Below are positions 36,974 to 45,704 of a DNA stretch of 64,000 nucleotides, piece by piece. The notes beneath the pieces were generated by a model. It ran no database searches. It was not told the origin of the DNA and was given only the letters and a program-made list of their open reading frames with translations. The DNA comes from Thiomonas intermedia (GTDB lineage Bacteria; Pseudomonadota; Gammaproteobacteria; Burkholderiales; Burkholderiaceae_C), in NCBI RefSeq assembly GCF_002028405.1, contig NZ_CP020046.1, positions 1,674,001 to 1,738,000 of the forward strand, in the 5' to 3' direction. The translations under genes and the position numbers were made by a program. Within the stretch, counting starts at the first letter, position 1, and every line of letters starts with the position of its first letter.

Positions 36974-38187
36974 GGCCTGGCTCCGGCGGCGGCATCACGG
37001 AACAGTGCCCCGAGCCTGGCCGCTTCGTGGCGGACGTCGTGCCGCTCCAGTACGGCGGCGCGCGCCTGCTCGCCCATGCGGACCAGATCGGCCTCGTCGG
37101 CGGCAAGGCAGCGCCGCATCGCCGAGGCCAGCGCCACGGCGTCGCCCGCAGCGCAAAGCCAGCCGCTGCGGCCGTCTTCGACCAATTCCGGAATGCCCGC
37201 AATCAGGGTGCCGATCACCGGGCGGCGCAGCGTCATCGCCTCCATCACGACGACGGGCAGCCCCTCGGCGAAACTGGAGACGACCAGGGCGCGCGAGGCC
37301 AGCATGAAGCGGCGCACCTGCGCGCTGTCGATCCAGCCCGTGATGGTGACGAAGGGCTGCAGCCCGCGGCGGTTGATTTCCGCCTCAAGCGCCGCTCGCA
37401 ACTCGCCGTCGCCCGCCAGCACCAGACTGAAGGCTTCACCCTCCAGGGCCAGAATGTGGGCCGCTTCGATGAGCAGCAGATGGCCCTTCTGCTCGCTCAG
37501 ACGCCCCACGCACACCAGTTGCCTTGAGGTGTTGGCGGCGGTCTGCGCCTCGGCGTGGAACTCGGCTTCGACGCCGCAGCGCACGACCTGGATCTTGTTC
37601 CACTGCGCGGGCTGGGCCCAGCGATACAGCTGGCTGCGACAGAACGAGCTGATCGCCACCACGAAGCTGCTTTGGGCGATCTTCTCGCTCAGGTGGATGC
37701 CCTGCGGTTTGTCGAACTCCTCCGGCCCGTGCACCGTGAAGCTGTAGGTCGGGCCGCCCAGCACCCGCGCCAACAGCGCCACCTCGGCCGAATTGGTGCC
37801 GAAATGGGCGTGCAGATGCGTCGCGCCACCCGCTTCGGCCCATTCGACGACGCGGCAGGCCTCGGCCACATAGATCAGGTGATAGGGCAGCCCGCGCTCG
37901 TTGTGCCGCGACAGGCGAACGGCCCAGCGCAGCGACCTCAACAGCCTCGCGGGCCGACGCCACGCCGCGCGCAGCACCGCCGCGGCCAGACCGCGCAGAC
38001 CGTGTCGCAGCACATATTGCGTGCGCTCGCGCTCGGCGCGGTCGGCGGGGTCCACCACGTCGGCATCCCAGCCGCGCAGCGCGATGCGCTGCACCGCGAA
38101 TCCCTGCTGCTCCAGGGCCAGAATCTCGCGCCGAATGAAGGTATGGCTGACCTTGGGATACTGGTTGACGAAATAGGCGACCTGCAT
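36970..38187 (-). CDS. Family 4 glycosyltransferase, WcaL-like
   Basis: A 405-residue GT-B fold transferase. The N-terminus MQVAYFVNQYPKVSHTFIRREI is typical of colanic-acid WcaL-like enzymes. The C-terminal donor-binding half has VGRLSEQKGHLLLIEAA, GDGELRAALE and the EAMTLRRPVIGTLIAGIPELVEDG segment with the conserved Glu. It probably adds a hexose to the growing repeat unit on the cytoplasmic face of the membrane. Its 3' end overlaps the next GT2 gene. Confidence 0.92.
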   Translation of the reverse strand: MQVAYFVNQYPKVSHTFIRREILALEQQGFAVQRIALRGWDADVVDPADRAERERTQYVLRHGLRGLAAAVLRAAWRRPARLLRSLRWAVRLSRHNERGLPYHLIYVAEACRVVEWAEAGGATHLHAHFGTNSAEVALLARVLGGPTYSFTVHGPEEFDKPQGIHLSEKIAQSSFVVAISSFCRSQLYRWAQPAQWNKIQVVRCGVEAEFHAEAQTAANTSRQLVCVGRLSEQKGHLLLIEAAHILALEGEAFSLVLAGDGELRAALEAEINRRGLQPFVTITGWIDSAQVRRFMLASRALVVSSFAEGLPVVVMEAMTLRRPVIGTLIAGIPELVEDGRSGWLCAAGDAVALASAMRRCLAADEADLVRMGEQARAAVLERHDVRHEAARLGALFRDAAAGARP

Positions 38188-38207
38188 CAGACGCTCCCAA
38201 ACCGCGA

Positions 38208-38750
38208 TCAGGGCGACGGCAGACTGCCGACGCTTTCCCCATGCAAGGGCCGTGCCGGAACTCCGGCAACCGTCGCGCCCGGCGGCACGTCGCGCGTGAC
38301 GACTGACAGGGCACCGACGCGGCAGCCGCGGCCCAGCACCACCCCGCCCAGAACCTGGGCATACGCGCCCAGTTCAACCTCGTCGCCCAGCACCGGCACC
38401 GGGCCGCCCTCGGTCTTGTTGCCCAGCGTCACCCCCTGGCGCAACGTGCAGTTGCGCCCGATGCGGGTCTGAGGATGGACGAAGATGCCGCCGAAATGAA
38501 AGATGCGCAGCCCGCCCCCGATCTCGGCACTCTTGGGAAGGCTGATACCCGTGGCGGTCTCGACGAGACGAAACAGCAACCAGTACCAGCGGGTTGCCAG
38601 GCGTTTGCGCAGGCCATCGGGGCGGACGTCCACCCTGCGGCCATAGCGATACACGCCAAGGGCCCACAAAGACTGCTCCTTGAACAGCGGCCGCGGCTGA
38701 TTCACGCGGCGCAGATCGGCTTGCCAATCAGGGTCGTCTCGGGCGCGCAT
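38208..38750 (-). CDS. Hexapeptide-repeat acetyltransferase (serine acetyltransferase-like)
   Basis: A 180-residue left-handed beta-helix acetyltransferase. Imperfect hexapeptide repeats run from about residue 75 (IGGGLRIFHFGGIFVHPQTRIGRNCTLRQGVTLGN) to 165 (GAYAQVLGGVVLGRGCRVGALSVVTRDVPPGATVAGVPAR). The family includes CysE and many polysaccharide O-acetyltransferases. In this operon it most likely acetylates a sugar of the exopolysaccharide rather than serine. It lies 20 bases before the GT4 gene and 15 bases after the membrane acyltransferase gene. Confidence 0.88.
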   Translation of the reverse strand: MRARDDPDWQADLRRVNQPRPLFKEQSLWALGVYRYGRRVDVRPDGLRKRLATRWYWLLFRLVETATGISLPKSAEIGGGLRIFHFGGIFVHPQTRIGRNCTLRQGVTLGNKTEGGPVPVLGDEVELGAYAQVLGGVVLGRGCRVGALSVVTRDVPPGATVAGVPARPLHGESVGSLPSP

Positions 38751-38765
38751 GGGTCGACCTTGTGC

Positions 38766-39791
38766 TCAACGGGAAAACCGCAGCTTCGGCGGTGCGGTCA
38801 GCAGCCCATTCCACCGCAGTCGATCGAGCGCGACCGACAGCAGCAAAGGCCCCAGCAGGCCGACGGCGACCCCGCCAAGCAATTGCACCCAAAAGTCGTG
38901 CACGCCGAAGACGCGGCTCAGCATGATGCGCGTGCCGCTGGCGAAGAGGATGTGCATGAGATAGATGCCCAGCGAATGGCGGCCCAGCGCCTGCAGCCCG
39001 CCTAACGGCGCGGGCTTGACCGCCTGCGCGAGCAGCATCACGCAAAAGATGGACCCCATCGCAAGCAGGAAGGCCGCCAGCCCTCTGCCCAGGCCCATCC
39101 AGGGCGCCACGACGTGGAACGTCGCCTGCAGGCCCAGGAAAAGCCCTGCCGCCGCCAGCGCGGCCCCTGCATGGCCGTGCAGACGCGCGAGCCACCGCAG
39201 GTGCGGCGCCAGCAGGACCCCTGCCGCAAAGAACACGCCGTAATGCGCGATGTAGGACAGAGCCGGTACGGGCGGGTTCAGCCCGGTGATGTAAGCGATC
39301 AGCAGCAGCGCCATCAGACCCCAGGCCACGGGGCCGCGCGGCCCCCATGAAAGCGAAACCCCGAATAGAACGACGATGAAAAACAGCGCGTAAAGAAACC
39401 AGAACTGATCCAGAGGCTGCCACGGTATGCGCACGAGTTCGCCAAAAGTGATGGACGTGCTGGTACTGCCCCTGAGCATCATCTGGATACCGCCCTGGAT
39501 CAGTGACCACAGGAAGTAGGGGTAGAGCAGCGTGTCGACCTTGTTGCCGATCAGACGCCGTGCGCCGTAGCGGTCGAGCGATGGCTGAAAGAACAGCCCC
39601 GACAGCAGAAAGAACAAGGGCATGTGAAAGCTGTAGATCACGTCGTCGACGAGCGCAAACGCCCGATCGTCGGGATACAGCCCCGCCGTATGCAGCCCTC
39701 TCGCCACATGGCCATAAACCACCAGGACGATGCCGATGCCCTTCGCAGCGTCCACCCAGTCGGTGCGCGCCGTCTGCGCCTGGGTGGTCAT
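38766..39791 (-). CDS. Membrane acyltransferase (acyltransferase 3 family)
   Basis: A 341-residue polytopic protein of the acyltransferase-3 family (OafA/ExoZ-like). The N-terminus DWVDAAKGIGIVLVVYGHVARGL contains the usual hydrophobic helix with the conserved His; FHMPLFFLLSGLFF follows. Family members add acetyl or other acyl groups to exported polysaccharide. Together with the hexapeptide acetyltransferase, this suggests the polymer is acylated. The ATG overlaps the stop of the upstream polymerase gene (ATGA). Confidence 0.9.
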   Translation of the reverse strand: MTTQAQTARTDWVDAAKGIGIVLVVYGHVARGLHTAGLYPDDRAFALVDDVIYSFHMPLFFLLSGLFFQPSLDRYGARRLIGNKVDTLLYPYFLWSLIQGGIQMMLRGSTSTSITFGELVRIPWQPLDQFWFLYALFFIVVLFGVSLSWGPRGPVAWGLMALLLIAYITGLNPPVPALSYIAHYGVFFAAGVLLAPHLRWLARLHGHAGAALAAAGLFLGLQATFHVVAPWMGLGRGLAAFLLAMGSIFCVMLLAQAVKPAPLGGLQALGRHSLGIYLMHILFASGTRIMLSRVFGVHDFWVQLLGGVAVGLLGPLLLSVALDRLRWNGLLTAPPKLRFSR

Positions 39792-41260
39792 GCGAGGCCC
39801 CGCAGGCCAGGCCGCACGATCTCAGGGCCGGACGTCACGGCCTGCCCCTGCGGCCGCGTGCGCTGGGCCAGCCGTACCTCGTGCAGGCTCAGTCCGACCC
39901 CCAGAACGAACCAGAAATACCACTGGAACACGAGGTAGTCGAGCATGTTGTCGGAGACGGACACCATGGCGAATTCGAGCACCAGGGTGATCCACAGAAA
40001 GCCCTCCAGACGATCCGTCTTGCGCACCTGCGCCACCAGCGCCCCGGTGCTCAGCAACAGCCACAGAAAACCGCCCAGGCCCAGCAGGCCGCCGTCGAAG
40101 AACACCTGCATGTAGACGTTGTGTGCCGGGGGCCCTCCTCCGTCGAACATGGGGAAGAACTGGCGCGAGTAATACTCGAACGACTCCTTGCCATAGCCGT
40201 AGAGGAAATGCACGGGCTCCATGAAGCGCAGCGCGGCAGCCCACATTTCCTTGCGCCAGGCAAACGAGTTCAGCGGCTGGTAGTACATGCCGCTGTTGCC
40301 GGTGGTGAGTTCGCTGATGCGTTCGCGCACATCGGGCAGCAGCAGGGAGGCAAAGCCCGCCAGAAGCAACAGCGGCAGCAACTTGCGCTCCATGAACAAG
40401 GCATAGGCCAGAAAGAAAAACGCCATGGCGCCCCAGGCACTGCGCGTCTTCGTGCCCATGAGCAGAAACAGCAGCAGCAGGATGTAGATCGGCAACAGCC
40501 GTCTCACCTTCGCGCTCACCTCGATCAGGCCGCCGCGCCACGCCACGAACAACATGGACACCATCAACACCAGGTAGAAAGCAAAGATGTTGGGATGGGT
40601 GAAGGTGCTGTCGATGCGCAGTCCGTCGCCTTCGTAGGCGGGGGCCTGAAATCCGGTATGGGTCAGCGCCTGATACAAGCCGAACAGCGCCGGGCCCACA
40701 CTGGAAAGCAGCACGGCGCGCAGCCAGAAGTCATGGCTGGGCCTGTCGCGTACATAGACGAAGGCCAGGAGAAAGATGGCGGCATACGACATCAGCGCGA
40801 GGTCGTTCTTGATGCCGGCCACCAGCCGCGGGGTATACGCCAGCGTGATCACCATGACGGTGAGCAAGGGTAGCCAGGTTCGCACCAGCAGCCGCGCGAT
40901 GGGCACGCGCCGACGGCCCAGCAGTTCCATGACGAGCAGGCCGAGGATCAGGGCGTTGAACAGCCCGCCCAGGCTTATGCCGGCGCTGCCGCCGCCAATC
41001 TTGGTCATGCCCAGAATGGGGTCGAGGTTGGAGCGAAACAGGATGATGAGGAGCAGCAGCGTTTCGCGGGCATACAAGAACAGCAGACCGAGCACGAAGC
41101 TGGCGGCCACAGCCACCATCAGAATCAGCAGATGACGGCCGTCGATCATCAGATGACCGGCGCCCCAGCCCCCCAGCAACGCGAGCACCAGCCCCGTGAC
41201 GACGACCATGGAGGCGACCGCATGGTCACGCCATTGCACTCGCAGAGCCGGGAACGGCAT
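39788..41260 (-). CDS. O-antigen ligase/polymerase-like membrane protein (candidate Wzy)
   Basis: A 490-residue protein with about twelve membrane segments and a large periplasmic loop. The Wzy_C-type region contains HPNIFAFYLVLMVSM and a long hydrophilic stretch ending near FEYYSRQFFPMFDGGGPPAHNVYMQVFFDGGLLGLGGF, where the HN.. motif resembles that of ligases and polymerases. In an operon with a Wzx-type flippase and Wza/Wzc-type export proteins, the likely role is polymerising the lipid-linked repeat units. Confidence 0.85.
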   Translation of the reverse strand: MPFPALRVQWRDHAVASMVVVTGLVLALLGGWGAGHLMIDGRHLLILMVAVAASFVLGLLFLYARETLLLLIILFRSNLDPILGMTKIGGGSAGISLGGLFNALILGLLVMELLGRRRVPIARLLVRTWLPLLTVMVITLAYTPRLVAGIKNDLALMSYAAIFLLAFVYVRDRPSHDFWLRAVLLSSVGPALFGLYQALTHTGFQAPAYEGDGLRIDSTFTHPNIFAFYLVLMVSMLFVAWRGGLIEVSAKVRRLLPIYILLLLFLLMGTKTRSAWGAMAFFFLAYALFMERKLLPLLLLAGFASLLLPDVRERISELTTGNSGMYYQPLNSFAWRKEMWAAALRFMEPVHFLYGYGKESFEYYSRQFFPMFDGGGPPAHNVYMQVFFDGGLLGLGGFLWLLLSTGALVAQVRKTDRLEGFLWITLVLEFAMVSVSDNMLDYLVFQWYFWFVLGVGLSLHEVRLAQRTRPQGQAVTSGPEIVRPGLRGLA

Positions 41261-41276
41261 GGCGTGCCTTCAGGCC

Positions 41277-42245
41277 TCAACGCTGGTTCAGCACGCTGCC
41301 CACCAGCGCGGCGCCGGACTGCTGGATGGCTGCGGCGATGCTGCGCAATTCCGCCGCGGGGCTCAGGTGCTGGTCGGCCAGCAGCAGCGCGCCCTGAGTG
41401 GCTGCGCAGACCGGCAGGATCTCGGCGAGATGGCCGGGAGCGGTGTTCACAAGCACGACGTCGAAGGCGTCTGCCGCGTGCATCAACAACTCGGCAAAGG
41501 CTGGCCGGGCCAACAGCTCGGCGGGATTGGGCGGCAGGGTGCCGGCCCCCAGGACGGTGAGGCCGGGCAATGGCTCGAGACGCACCGCGGCATCCAGCCC
41601 GGCGCGGCCGATCAGCACGTCGGCCAGACCGTACCGCGCGGGCAGATTGAACAGGCCGTGAAGCAGCGGTCGCCGCAGGTCGGCATCGATCAGCAAGGTG
41701 CGCTCGCCGAGCTGCGAAAACACCACCCCCAGATTGGCCGCGAGGTTGCTCATGCTGCCGGTTGCCGCCGTGCCGACCAGGGCCAGGCAACGGCGCCCCG
41801 AGCCGAACCAGCGCAGGACGAGCTGGCTGCGTAGCGCCCTCAACTGCTCGACCTGCGGGGTGAAGGGCTGGTAGACGGCAAGCAGCTCGTCGCTGAAGCC
41901 ATGGGCCCCCGGCGCGAGGACGGGGTAGTCGAACTGCCGCGCCAGCGCGAGCAGCACGTCCTGCTCGCTGACCAGCCCCAGTCGCAGTGCGGCGTCGCCG
42001 AAGCGCAGGTTTTCGGCCTTCTGCAGCCGCAGCACGCGCTCGGCATCGGCCGCGCTCAGCTTGCCGGAATCGAGCAGCAACTGCCCGAGCTTGAGGTCGC
42101 GCCCGGTATCGGCGGCCAGGGTCGGGCCGGGTCCCGGCGGAAAGGCCGACCTCAACAGCGGCCCCTGGGCGTGGGTGCCGAAGCGCTGGGCCAGACGCAC
42201 GGGTATGGGATCGGCAGACGCGGGAATGTCCATGGGCATCTCCAT
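41277..42245 (-). CDS. epsG: EpsG-type tyrosine-kinase homologue with degenerate nucleotide motifs
   Basis: A 322-residue homologue of the cytoplasmic tyrosine kinases paired with polysaccharide chain-length proteins. Residues 52-110 form an EpsG-type N-terminal region (LGQLLLDSGKLSAADAERVLRLQ, RFGDAALRLGLVSEQDVLLALARQFDYPVL). The kinase fold follows, with Walker A' LLIDADLR (184-191) intact. The P-loop reads GTAATGSMS (158-166): the nucleotide-binding Lys/Arg is Met165, and the later Walker B-type segment is VLVNTAPGH instead of VLIDTP. There is no C-terminal Tyr cluster. It is probably kinase-inactive. The start overlaps the EpsF stop (TGATG); an ATG at 42233 has GGAG six bases upstream. 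Confidence 0.88.
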   Translation of the reverse strand: MEMPMDIPASADPIPVRLAQRFGTHAQGPLLRSAFPPGPGPTLAADTGRDLKLGQLLLDSGKLSAADAERVLRLQKAENLRFGDAALRLGLVSEQDVLLALARQFDYPVLAPGAHGFSDELLAVYQPFTPQVEQLRALRSQLVLRWFGSGRRCLALVGTAATGSMSNLAANLGVVFSQLGERTLLIDADLRRPLLHGLFNLPARYGLADVLIGRAGLDAAVRLEPLPGLTVLGAGTLPPNPAELLARPAFAELLMHAADAFDVVLVNTAPGHLAEILPVCAATQGALLLADQHLSPAAELRSIAAAIQQSGAALVGSVLNQR

Positions 42246-43603
42246 CAACGCAGCAACAGGGGGCGCAGCTGCACCGTCCCCAACAACGGGGCGCCGGTCA
42301 GATCGATGACCTCCTGCACCGAGCGCACCTTGCGCCGCAGTTGTTCGAGCGCCAGCGCCACCGACATGCCCAGAACCAGACCGAGCAGCCCACCCACGGC
42401 CACGCTGATGAGGGTGCGCGGGCCGGTGGGCGTGAGCGGGGGCACCGCCCGGCTGAGCACGGTGATGTCGGTCTGGTCGGATTTGGACAGCATCTGGCTT
42501 TCCTGATAGGCGCGCAGCGTGGCGCCGTAGAGCTTTTGCGCATTGGCGGCCTGCTGCACCAGGAACTGACCCTCGGCCTTGAGGGTGTTGTCGGCAACGA
42601 AGCGTTGCTGCTGCGCGCGCACCGCAGCCTGCATGTCGGCCATGCTCTGGCGCGACACCTGCGCGGTGCTCTGCACGGCGCGCTGCACGGTGGCGATCTG
42701 CTGGCCGAGCTTGATCTGCAGGCTGTCGGCCTCGGCCTGGGCGGCGAGGTACTGCGGGTTGTTGGGGCCTTCGGTCTTGGCCAGCTGACTGAGACGGGCC
42801 TGCGCCTGCGCCAGGCTGGTCTTGAGCGACTGCACCACCGGGTCGCGCATGACGTCGGCGCTGTGGTCGGCCGCGACCTGGGCGCGCGACGTGTCGGCAT
42901 AGTTGATGGCAGCGGCGGCGGCCTGTTGCGCGGCCAGGGCCTGCAAGGGTGCAGCGGCCTGCGGGTCTTGATCGGTGAGGATGACGCCGTGCTCCTTCTG
43001 ATAGGCGACCAGCCGGGCCTGCGCCCGCTCGGCATCGGCCTGCTGCACCTTGAGCTGCGCTGCATACCACTGGGCGGTGCGCTCGGCCGGCTGGGTGCGC
43101 AAGGCGAGGTTGGCCTGCAGATAGGCGTCGAGGAAGGCATTGGCCACGCGCGCCGCCTGATCGGGCCGACCCGCGGTGTAACTCATGGAGATGATGTTGT
43201 CGCGATCGGAGGCGCCCACCTTGAACTTGGACAGCAGGCTCTGCGCGATCCACTCGCGCAGACTGCCCGCACCAGGCGTGAGCTTGTCGGCAAGGGCGGC
43301 GTACTGCGCCTGCCAGGCCGGATCGTCGGCCAAATGCAGCGCGTCGACCACCTTCAGCGCGGTGGTGCGGTTGGTCAGAATCATGCTCTGGGTGTTGAGG
43401 TAGGCCGGGATCAACATGCCCTGCATCTGCACCCCGGTGACGGGGTTGACGTACTGGCTGTTGACCACCACCTGCGCGGTCGCGATGTAATGTTTGGGCA
43501 GCAGCTTGGTGGTGACGCCGGCCACGGCCGCCACGATGAAGGCGAAGGCGGCGATGGTCAGCCAGCGAGCGCGAAGGGTGAGCAGCAATCCCTGAAGGTC
43601 CAT
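42245..43603 (-). CDS. epsF: Chain-length determinant protein (EpsF/Wzz type)
   Basis: A 452-residue inner-membrane protein with two terminal helices (WLTIAAFAFIVAAVAGVTTKLL near the start and TLISVAVGGLLGLVLGMSVALAL near the end) and a long periplasmic coiled-coil region between them. The N-terminal IATAQVVVNSQYVNPVTGVQ and the Pro-rich segment AVPPLTPTGPRTLI before the second helix are typical of Wzz/EpsF proteins, which set polymer length with a partner kinase. It overlaps the downstream EpsG gene by one base. Confidence 0.9.
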   Translation of the reverse strand: MDLQGLLLTLRARWLTIAAFAFIVAAVAGVTTKLLPKHYIATAQVVVNSQYVNPVTGVQMQGMLIPAYLNTQSMILTNRTTALKVVDALHLADDPAWQAQYAALADKLTPGAGSLREWIAQSLLSKFKVGASDRDNIISMSYTAGRPDQAARVANAFLDAYLQANLALRTQPAERTAQWYAAQLKVQQADAERAQARLVAYQKEHGVILTDQDPQAAAPLQALAAQQAAAAAINYADTSRAQVAADHSADVMRDPVVQSLKTSLAQAQARLSQLAKTEGPNNPQYLAAQAEADSLQIKLGQQIATVQRAVQSTAQVSRQSMADMQAAVRAQQQRFVADNTLKAEGQFLVQQAANAQKLYGATLRAYQESQMLSKSDQTDITVLSRAVPPLTPTGPRTLISVAVGGLLGLVLGMSVALALEQLRRKVRSVQEVIDLTGAPLLGTVQLRPLLLR

Positions 43604-43611
43604 GGCGGCTC

Positions 43612-44427
43612 CTAGAACAGGCTTTGGCCGATGTCGATGACATCGTCGGGGCGAATGGGCGTATCGGCACCCGCGCGCTCTATCGTCGGCTTGCCGTCGG
43701 CGACGTCGCGGTGAATGGAAGCGCCTCCCAGAGTGCCGCGCCGCGTGAGCCCACCGCCCAGGGCGACGGCCTGCAGCAGCGTCATGCCCGGAGCGAGACG
43801 ATAGGCGCCCGGCTTGTTCACTTCACCCTCGATGTAGAACACCGGGGCCTGTGGCACATAGAGCACATCGCCCGAGGTCACCGCGGGATCGGCCACGGCG
43901 CGCCCGGAAAAGAGCGCATCGAGGCGAATGGGCGTGTCCACCTGCTTGCCGCCCTGCGTGCGCTGCAGAATCACGGTGTCCGCACCGGCCGGGCTCACGC
44001 CACCGGCCAGCGCCAGCAGATCGGTGACACGGCTGCCGCTGTCGAGCACGTATTTGCCCGGCTTGTTCACCGCGCCCAGCACCACGGCCTGCTGGCTGTA
44101 GTACTTGTCAACCAGCACGTTGACGTAGGGTTTGAGCAGAAAACCGCCTTCCTTGAGGCGCGCGGCAATAGCCTTGCCCGCCGCCGTGGCACTCAAACCG
44201 CCTACCGGCACATAGCCGAGCAGCGGCAACACCACCTGCCCCTGCGCGTCCACCTGGACGGCGGGTGCCTGCAGTTCGGGATGCCCGTAGACGGTCACGC
44301 CAACGATGTCTCCTGGCCCGAGCAGATACTCGCCAGCCTGGGCGCGGCCCGAAAGCAACGCGAGGATCAGGGCGAGGCCGAAACCGACCAGAACAAGCGC
44401 GGGCGGGAAGGAAAGGCGATGGCGCAT
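43612..44427 (-). CDS. epsE: Polysaccharide export protein (EpsE/Wza type)
   Basis: A 271-residue exported protein: a signal peptide (LVLVGFGLALILALLSGRAQA) and then a Poly_export domain (YLLGPGDIVGVTVYGHPELQAPAVQVDAQGQVVLPLLGYV). Two SLBB-type domains follow, the first near VLGAVNKPGKYVLDSGSRVTDLLALAGG and the second near IEGEVNKPGAYRLAPGMTLLQAVALGGG. It forms or contributes to the outer-membrane/periplasmic channel for the polysaccharide. No lipobox Cys is seen. It is 8 bases from epsF. Confidence 0.92.
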   Translation of the reverse strand: MRHRLSFPPALVLVGFGLALILALLSGRAQAGEYLLGPGDIVGVTVYGHPELQAPAVQVDAQGQVVLPLLGYVPVGGLSATAAGKAIAARLKEGGFLLKPYVNVLVDKYYSQQAVVLGAVNKPGKYVLDSGSRVTDLLALAGGVSPAGADTVILQRTQGGKQVDTPIRLDALFSGRAVADPAVTSGDVLYVPQAPVFYIEGEVNKPGAYRLAPGMTLLQAVALGGGLTRRGTLGGASIHRDVADGKPTIERAGADTPIRPDDVIDIGQSLF

Positions 44428-44450
44428 GGCAGCAAGGTCTCCTGAGCGGT

Positions 44451-45704
44451 TCAGAAAGCCTGCCTCAACAACAGGCTGACGTCGTGGTGGGCATAGCTGC
44501 TGTTGAGCGCGTTGGACCGTCGCTCGCTATGTGCGTAACGCAGTGCAAGTTGCGTGCCCGGTCTCGGCTGGTAGGCCGCGACGAACTCCGCGCGCTGGAG
44601 GCGGTCGCGTCTGGACGTGCCGGGATAGTCGGCATGCCCGAGGCTGTAATCGGCCTGCAGATGAACTGCGGCACTGAGCTGCCACGACAGGCCGATCTGC
44701 CCGCCAGTGAGCACCTGGTAGCGGGTGGTGAGGGTGTTGTAGGGCACGAGCTTGCGGTAGACCGACCCTTGCAGCGCCGTGGCCGCTGTGAGCGCCCGCC
44801 TGGCGGCGAGATCGGCCACCAGGCCGCTGAAGTGGCCGACGCCCGAGCCATCGGCGCGATAGCGCAGATAGCCGAACGCGCCGCCGAGCCTCCAGAACGC
44901 ATCGTCCGTCCAGGCGAAGCGGGCCGCGCCGTCGATCTGCCGATAGCCGACCGGGGGCGTGCCGCCCACCTGCTGCGAGGCATTCGGATAGCGGCCCTGT
45001 TGCGCACCCAGCGAGAAGGCGAGGGTGTTGCCGGCCGCACTGGTGTAGCGCGGACCGGCGCGCAACTGGGCGATGTTCATGTCGTACGGACGCTGGCTCG
45101 GCGCGTCGTTGCGAATGCGGATCCACGCCGCGTCCGCCGTGGCGTCGACCCGGCCGACAAGCGCATGCGCGCCGCCTGCGCTGAGCACCTGTTGGCGCAC
45201 CCTGTCGCGCAGCGGCGCCTGCAGCATGGTGAGATCCTGCTGGGTCGAGGTGTCGCTGGCGCCGAGGTAGAGGTTCCACTGCGGCGCATGATTGAGGTCG
45301 TAGCCCAGAGACACGTCGTGCCCGGTGTCGTCGAGCGCGCGGTAATGCTGATAGACGGTGCGATCCAGCAGCGCATGGCCGTGCAGGCGGCCGACGGCAC
45401 CGCCGTCGTCGTAGCGCAGCCCGGCCTGCGCAGTGGTCCAACAGTCGGACAGTTGGTCGTCACCGAAGGCCGCTTGCGCAGCCGCGCCGCTGCTCAGCCC
45501 GAACAGATTGCCGGAGCAGGAGTGCTGAAGCTGCACCACCGGGTGCAGCCCCGGGAACTGGACCACCGGAAGCGTTTCCAGCGAGGGCGGAAAAGTCGCA
45601 GCCTGCGCGCCGCCCCCGTCCAGCAGCGCCATGGCCACGACCAACACGGCGGCAGGCCGCGTGACGCTGCCCCCGCAAGGTTTCGCGGCTCGAAGTTGCG
45701 TCAT
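44451..45704 (-). CDS. epsL: Outer-membrane beta-barrel protein, EpsL-like
   Basis: A 417-residue protein with a signal peptide (VLVVAMALLDGGGAQA-ATF) and many alternating, aromatic-ended strands to the C-terminus, which closes HHDVSLLLRQAF, a typical outer-membrane Phe ending. It matches the EpsL family found in EpsE/F/G exopolysaccharide operons, where it is thought to aid export through the outer membrane. The start at 45704 overlaps the stop of the upstream flippase gene (ATGA). Longer in-frame starts lack a signal peptide. Confidence 0.85.
   Translation of the reverse strand: MTQLRAAKPCGGSVTRPAAVLVVAMALLDGGGAQAATFPPSLETLPVVQFPGLHPVVQLQHSCSGNLFGLSSGAAAQAAFGDDQLSDCWTTAQAGLRYDDGGAVGRLHGHALLDRTVYQHYRALDDTGHDVSLGYDLNHAPQWNLYLGASDTSTQQDLTMLQAPLRDRVRQQVLSAGGAHALVGRVDATADAAWIRIRNDAPSQRPYDMNIAQLRAGPRYTSAAGNTLAFSLGAQQGRYPNASQQVGGTPPVGYRQIDGAARFAWTDDAFWRLGGAFGYLRYRADGSGVGHFSGLVADLAARRALTAATALQGSVYRKLVPYNTLTTRYQVLTGGQIGLSWQLSAAVHLQADYSLGHADYPGTSRRDRLQRAEFVAAYQPRPGTQLALRYAHSERRSNALNSSYAHHDVSLLLRQAF

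Noticed and set aside
41277-43670. One long frame joining the EpsG and EpsF regions
   Set aside because: The upstream half is a shadow of the EpsF gene in another frame; the EpsF stop and EpsG start overlap by one base, giving two separate genes.
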